Assembly (NCBI GenBank): GCA_937128575.1
Contig: CAKZMN010000303.1
Coordinates: 1 to 5,106 of the forward strand
Reading direction: 5' to 3'
Length of the DNA stretch: 5,106 nt
Source of the DNA: an uncultured Alphaproteobacteria bacterium
GTDB taxonomy: Bacteria; Pseudomonadota; Alphaproteobacteria; Micavibrionales; Micavibrionaceae
Shown: positions 4,445-5,106 of the stretch, in pieces
Layout of the letters: each line of letters begins with the position of its first letter
Position numbering within the stretch: position 1 is the first letter of the stretch
Made by a program: the position numbers and the translations under genes
The notes under the pieces: generated by a model
Databases searched by the model: none
What the model saw: only the letters and a program-made list of their open reading frames with translations
Told to the model about the DNA's origin: nothing

Positions 4445-5106
4445 CTAAGAAGGCGATCCTAAAGCAATATCTAATTTATTACTGTGTTCTGGAAGCGGTT
4501 CAGTTGAAACGATTGTGTTATCGTGAGCCGCTTTGAAGATGTCTTTTATTGGTGCAGCTTTAATACCGCTATTGCTCAGTTCGCTATCTGAGGATGCAAA
4601 TGAACCCATTTCGTCGCTAAAAGTCACATCGTCGAATTCTTCAAACTTTTGGTCTGTTATACCAGCTAGCTCATCTTCATCAAAGCCAGATAAATTGATT
4701 CCGTTTTCTTTTTCAATTTGACGAATGTTTTTCTCAATATCTTTGGGGCTTTTGTCGTCAAGTTGTTCAACGTCTTTACGTGCATTTTTGTATTTAGTTT
4801 GATTGTCTATTAGTTGATTGTCTCTTTCATCAAAAGCTTTCTTTCCATCTCTTTCTATTTGCTCTTTTGTGATGCCATAGCGGCTCATCAACGCAGAGTG
4901 CTCCTTATTATTGTAATCTAATGTTCCATTTTCATAGAGATCTCTCAATTCTTTACCAGCTTGTAATGCATCTTCGCCTTGCTTAATTTTATCGTCAAGA
5001 TCACGCATCAGATCATCCAGAATGCGTCTATACATGTCGCGTTCTTTTTGTTTCTTTTCTCTGGCTTCTTTGCTGTTTTCATCAGCGCCAGTTTCGCTGT
5101 GGGCGT
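4445..5106 (-). CDS. Charged coiled-coil-like protein of unknown function, C-terminal part (5' end outside window)
   Basis: The minus frame is open from the right edge to TAG 4447-4445, giving 219 visible residues. An ATG at 5035 exists but has no SD, and the same highly charged composition continues upstream of it (SKEAREKKQKERD), so I take the gene as running off the window. The protein is rich in Lys, Glu, Asp, Asn and Gln and contains no Cys and no Trp in the visible part. Residues about 10-145 are heptad-like and probably helical or coiled coil. The tail is acidic and then Ser-rich (ELAGITDQKFEEFDD; FASSDSELSNSG), likely disordered. No transmembrane segment is seen. It converges on the preceding gene with 9 bases between stop codons. 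I do not recognise it; structural, secreted or scaffolding roles are all possible. Confidence 0.75.
   Translation of the reverse strand, partial: AHSETGADENSKEAREKKQKERDMYRRILDDLMRDLDDKIKQGEDALQAGKELRDLYENGTLDYNNKEHSALMSRYGITKEQIERDGKKAFDERDNQLIDNQTKYKNARKDVEQLDDKSPKDIEKNIRQIEKENGINLSGFDEDELAGITDQKFEEFDDVTFSDEMGSFASSDSELSNSGIKAAPIKDIFKAAHDNTIVSTEPLPEHSNKLDIALGSPS

Noticed and set aside
4533..4721. Plus-strand frame of 62 codons rich in serine
   Set aside because: It is antisense to the charged coiled-coil gene; the Ser-rich composition is what the complement of Glu/Asp/Lys codons produces.

Overview
The window looks like proteobacterial DNA, most likely alphaproteobacterial (an inference from the protein families and leader peptides; nothing here fixes the taxon). 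GC content is moderate and the intergenic DNA is AT-rich. I see no rRNA, tRNA, CRISPR array, insertion sequence or replication origin.

From about 3616 leftwards, a run of minus-strand genes looks like one soft-metal-handling operon. In transcription order it encodes a small secreted Cys/His-rich protein (3224-3580), a secreted protein resembling an outer-membrane beta-barrel (2480-3139), a periplasmic HMA-domain metallochaperone with a CDFC site (2119-2451), a MerT-like three-helix membrane protein (1731-2087), and an NqrB/RnfD-like membrane protein starting at 1617. No merA-type reductase and no merR-type regulator is present in the window. The set implies capture of a thiophilic metal in the periplasm and its passage across the inner membrane, beside a redox-type membrane subunit. 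The metal itself cannot be read from the sequence. A near-consensus promoter whose spacer is filled by a perfect dyad lies at the head of the operon. The SD of the second gene is complementary to the stop-codon region of the first, which suggests translational coupling.

The reading frame of the NqrB/RnfD-like gene does not close where that family normally ends. It runs on, in frame and with no stop, into a RecD2-type SF1B helicase that leaves the window at base 1. The two halves use codons differently: the membrane half has about a dozen ATA and eight CTA codons, the helicase half has none. The junction (about 762-820) is therefore either a genuine fusion or recombination boundary, a small frameshift between two adjacent genes, or an assembly chimera.

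To the right of an AT-rich divergent intergenic region (3617-3898) lies an exported protein of unknown function on the plus strand (3899-4435). Facing it is the 3' part of a highly charged, Cys- and Trp-free, coiled-coil-like protein on the minus strand (4445 to beyond 5106). The two stop codons are 9 bases apart and sit at a perfect 20-bp palindrome.
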